From Tretioscincus oriximinensis (lineage: Eukaryota > Chordata > Lepidosauria > Squamata > Gymnophthalmidae): a stretch of DNA of 64,000 nt. The stretch lies in assembly GCA_022410635.1 (NCBI GenBank), contig JAJVDF010000410.1, positions 390,617 through 454,616 of the forward strand. The letters run 5' to 3'. The number at the start of each line of letters is the position of its first letter. The first letter of the stretch is position 1. Under the pieces are notes generated by a model that saw only the letters and a list, made by a program, of their open reading frames with translations, had not been told where the DNA came from and did not search any database. The translations under genes and the position numbers were made by a program. Shown piece by piece: positions 60,827-64,000 of this stretch.

Positions 60827-61080
60827 CTTACTAGGTTGTTAGTACTGTCTGGATCTTGTGCTGTTACTGTGCCCACAACCGTCCCAATTTTGGCATTTTC
60901 ATAAACTTCCATGACATAGGAAGGCAAGGTGAACAATGGAGGTTCATCCACATCCCCAACAATGATCTTCAACATTGTTACATCTTTAAAAGGTCCTAAA
61001 TGTGAGAAGCGGAAATCGAGGTGGGTATTTGCTCCTTCTATATTAAGAGTATAGGATTTCTTTTTTTCATAATTCAGTGG
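60827..61080 (-). CDS. CDH18: CDH18 exon, 254 bp: end of EC3 and start of EC4
   Basis: The exon begins after the acceptor cttcccacag and ends at donor AG|GTATGG. It is entered in phase 0 and leaves two bases of an Arg codon. It encodes fragment residues 1-85. These start PLNYEKKKSY, cover the last strands of EC3, then the calcium-binding linker DVDEPP (about 43-48) and the first EC4 strands with the AQDPDS motif (about 75-80). The linker acidic residues coordinate calcium and stiffen the ectodomain. The 254-bp size matches my memory of the conserved exon structure of this family. The preceding exon, with the rest of EC3, is not found between 61081 and 64000, so it lies outside the window. Confidence 0.96.
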
Positions 61081-61324
61081 CTGTGGGAAGAGAAAAACAA
61101 ATGTAGCATTACCACTGTGATTTTGCGTTTAACTGACTTTTACAAAATTCATTCTTTCCTAACTTCAATGATATTCACAATACATGGTTAGAAACAGGTT
61201 CAGTCACAGCTTCCTTATTTTGATTTATTTGTATTGTATTTATAGTAGAGACTGAACTCAGTTTAATGCCCTCAATTTCTTTAATTTGAACCAAGGAGGT
61301 ATACAGTGATGTCTGGCTCTTGAA

Positions 61325-61372
61325 AATGATACATAGATAGACAGATAGACAGACAGACGACAGAGAGACAGA
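61325..61372. repeat. GATA/GACA microsatellite
   Basis: Degenerate gatagacagatagacagaca-type units, roughly 250 bp upstream of the 254-bp exon on the minus strand. Confidence 0.9.
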
Positions 61373-62704
61373 CTTGTTGCAGCTGCTTGATAAGTAAAGA
61401 CGGAGTTGGTAGAGTCATAGGCAATATTTGCATATAATAAAAGGAAAGTGCTCAAAAGTGCCTTATTAGTTTCATCTGCTCTCTGGTCTACATTTCTATC
61501 CTAAAAGGGCTCTGGCATGTGAACAACCTCAAACCTTTCCCAAACTGGTGCCAAGCTGCCTTATTTATTTGTTTGTTTATTTACATGTTTGTTTGTTTAT
61601 TAATGCATGAAAACAGGAAAATTCTCTAATTTTACAAACGATGCAAACTGCATTCTAAAAATGTTTGGACGTTGGCAAATTCTTAGCCCCCCAAAAAGAG
61701 AAAGAAATCAAAATGTGATGAGAGTTTCAATAAAAATACTGAATGTCTAATGAAACCATTTGTACACTAGTAAAACTTCTGCATACAAGTAACTCATGAT
61801 CCTTATTCACAATTCTAGTCCAGGCAACCCCATGGGTTATGGCTGGGATGCATGGGATATAGCTGACAGTATTCAAAATATGGATTTAAATAAATACCTT
61901 ACTTCATATTTTCTGTCAGAAGGCAATGACAAAATCTTAAAGTAGACAAACACATGCACATCCTCCAGCTTTTCTCCTGTCTTGATGCAACAGAGGCAAT
62001 CAGCCTCTGAAAGGAAGAGACAGATGGGAGGAAGAGAAAACTGGCAGCAGACAAGACCCAGAAGATGCTGTTGTATCACTCCATCTATTTGCTTCAGGAT
62101 ATGAGAGAGGATAATGAAGGTAACCGATGGTAAAGGCAAATCATTGGAAAAGGCTGGTGGGTAACAGCCCGTTTTCACAAGGTGGAGTATGCGTATGAAA
62201 CTCTCTGCATACATTTACGTATCCATGATTCAAATCTCGTAAGTTTTCACATGATCAGCACAACAGCAAGAAAATGCAAAGCATCAGGGTAACTTTGTGT
62301 GCAAAGCATGCTAATCTACTATTTTAAAATGTACTTTATTGAACTATAATGTACTATTATTACTATGAATTGATAAGCCTGTGTGACCAGTTGCCACTGT
62401 AACATAAAGTTGCATTATTTAGCAAGGGTGTTTCATAATACTTCTTAGAGACCAAAAGGAAAAAATAGGCAGCATAAGCTTTCATAGTGATGTCTACCCC
62501 TTGTTTAATTTGCAAATTAAATCTATGTTGGATACAACCACTGTTCCAGCACTCATTCGAGCTCTGAAGGCTGGGTTAACTACAGAGTTAACACTGAAGC
62601 CTTTGACAAGCAGAATATGAGTGAAGTGTATAAAACCATGCATGGGATGAATAAAGTGAACAGAGAAAAAAAATCCTCTATCACACAACTCTAGAACTAG
62701 AAGC

Positions 62705-63075
62705 TAATGTGCAGAAGAGTTGGGACAGACAAGTGAAAGTAGTTTTTCATTTAGAGGGCCATTGGGCTATGGAATTTATTTCAGAAGAGATGATGATAGC
62801 TGGCAGCCTGGAGAGATTAAAGAGAGAATTAGACAAATTCACGGAAGCCGTATCAATAGCAGCTACTAGGTTGGATCTCTTGATATTGCCTCTGGGATGG
62901 AATAACAGACAGTATTCCTGAAATATCATTTGCAGGGAGTTGAGAAAAGGTGAAGGTTTGCCTTTTTCTGCTTGAGACTGCACAGGTGAAATTATTGGAC
63001 CACTGTGTGTGAGAGAATGGTGGACAAGATGGGCTGTAAATCAATTCAGAAGGGCTCTTCTTATGTTCTTATGTA
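62705..63075 (+). mobile_element. CR1 3' end
   Basis: agggccattgggctatggaa, tatcatttgcagggagttga and gggctcttcttatgttctta. Matches 49149-49515 over its length but is more diverged. Confidence 0.85.
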
Positions 63076-63342
63076 ATTTACCAAGTACCATTCATCTCAC
63101 TGATATATTACTACACTGCAGTTTATGTTAAGCATCTTTGTACTGCAGAGGAGGATAGATATAGTTCATTATATTTCTCAATAAGGATTGGGAGTGACTG
63201 TAGCTGAATTGCAGAACAAATTGCCTGGAAAGCAGAGAGTTTCTAATGCAACCTTTCGCCAGAAGAAGGTAATCACAAACTTAATCCTACCAAGTTTTTG
63301 AATAACTATTAAGCAATTCAAAACTGCATTCAACTCCAACAA

Positions 63343-63393
63343 TAGAACATAAGAACATAAGAAGAGCCATACTGGATAAGGCCACAGCCCAGG
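63343..63393 (-). mobile_element. CR1 3' terminus fragment
   Basis: acataagaacataagaagag and ccatactggataaggccaca, then an abrupt change to SINE sequence. Confidence 0.8.
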
Positions 63394-63612
63394 GTCATTG
63401 GGTCCAATCTCCCAGTTCAATTTCACACTTCTCAATGAAGCCAGATGGGTGATCTTGGGCCAATCACAACTTTTAGAACTGCCTCAGCCCAGCCTATTTT
63501 ATAGGGCATCTGTTATGGAGAAAGTAAGAAAAGCTGTGTGCCACCCTTTGGTTGGCTGCCCTGAGACCATCAGATATAGGGTGGGATATAAGAATGAATG
63601 AATAAATAATAA
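63394..63612 (+). mobile_element. MIR-like squamate SINE (second type)
   Basis: tgaagccagatgggtgatct, ttgggccaatcacaac, cctcagcccagcctatttta and a final agggtgggatataagaatga tail with AAT repeats. Same type as 3480-3665. Confidence 0.65.
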
Positions 63613-64000
63613 GTAATACCCAGGGGAGCCCACAAGAAATTAAAATGTACACAAACAGAATTTTATGTTTGGTTCATTGCTGAACAGGACACACATCCAT
63701 TCAACTCAACAGCAAACAACTGGGCATTCATATAGGGATGTGCTCACAAAAAAAGAACATTCACTTTCTTCCTTTGAAAAAAAAAGGTCATTTTCAATGA
63801 AAATATAAAACATGAGAACTGTTTGAGACCTACTATTGAACAAATCTGTCTCTGGTTGCAACCATTGAAGTGGGGTCAGTTTAATTATACACAGAATATG
63901 GACAATGATTTGTTTGGTTGGATGTAAATGTGTTCAAATACATGTATAAAGAAATAGCCACGCAAATCTTTGTTCAGAAAGTCCAGCAACTTTCCAAAAT

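Larger units (their letters stand above)
18945..61080 (-). other. CDH18: CDH18 locus, 3' half (six coding exons and five introns)
   Basis: The spliced product of the six exons is 457 residues, running from the end of extracellular cadherin repeat 3 to the natural C-terminus. Classical type II cadherins are calcium-dependent adhesion receptors at neuronal and other cell contacts; their tails bind p120- and beta-catenin. In the fragment I see EC calcium motifs (DVDEPP at about 43-48, DINDN at about 147-151), one hydrophobic segment at about 279-303, and a tail ending ESERTT. That ending, with the [18 protein letters not shown] and [10 protein letters not shown] stretches, matches cadherin-18 as I remember it, rather than CDH6, 9, 10 or 12. 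The 457 residues fit the last part of a roughly 790-residue protein. Introns are 7,396, 18,854, 2,900, 8,382 and 3,230 bp, and codon phases agree at every junction. Paralogue assignment is from memory, not a search. Confidence 0.93.
61081..64000 (-). other. CDH18 intron upstream of the 254-bp exon (partial)
   Basis: Only the 3' end of this intron is in the window. It contains a GATA/GACA microsatellite near 61325-61372, two CR1 3' ends and a SINE. I found no exon in it. Confidence 0.85.

Noticed and set aside
61873..62214. Minus-strand 113-residue frame as a possible upstream CDH18 exon
   Set aside because: Its translation has no EC3 sequence or cadherin motif, so it is not the missing exon.
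1..64000. CRISPR arrays, operons, prophage or bacterial islands
   Set aside because: The window is spliced vertebrate DNA; the tandem repeats have no regular spacers.

Overview
This is a vertebrate nuclear window holding one recognisable protein-coding gene, the 3' half of a type II classical cadherin on the minus strand. It is best identified as cadherin-18 (CDH18). Six exons, each bounded by AG and GT splice dinucleotides, join in frame into 457 residues plus a stop: end of EC3, EC4, EC5, the transmembrane segment and the whole catenin-binding tail. Exon sizes are 254, 137, 122, 118, 252 and 491 (coding part) bp, with no frameshift or premature stop. The 5' exons lie beyond position 64000. 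No bacterial, phage, CRISPR or operon-like structure is present, and I saw no second protein-coding gene.

The repeat content points to a squamate reptile. There are CR1 LINE 3' ends with the 'CTTATGTTCTTATG' or 'ATTCTATG' terminus, tRNA-derived SINEs with A and B boxes and a (TTC)n-type tail, L1 pieces, hAT-like and Tc1/mariner miniature transposons, and deletion-derived LINEs. I cannot name the species. DNA is AT-rich throughout except for a few GC-rich islets. Eight isolated N bases occur.

Layout. 1-18944: 3' flank of CDH18, with SINEs, a 1.7 kb decayed CR1 (9908-11640), short CR1 ends and a 134-bp hAT-type MITE (18491-18624). 18945-19435: terminal coding exon. 19436-31299: two introns. 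The second contains a stack of nested insertions, in which a TIR element sits inside a Tc1-like MITE that sits inside an L1 3' end (25262-26062). 31300-34439: two exons 2.9 kb apart. 34440-53293: an 18.9 kb intron with SINE, CR1, L1 and DNA-transposon remnants. 53294-53430 and 60827-61080: two further exons. 61081-64000: start of the next intron, with CR1 and SINE copies.

The most interesting non-genic structure is a TIR repeat family, termed here the 'TAGGCTGACCAGAT' family. It has four copies in this window, and three carry an inverted pair of ATTTGCAT-like octamers. One copy is a foldback and one carries a nested CR1. I saw no wholly new biological system. The leads below concern repeat architecture, an intronic GC-rich islet and possible regulatory palindromes.
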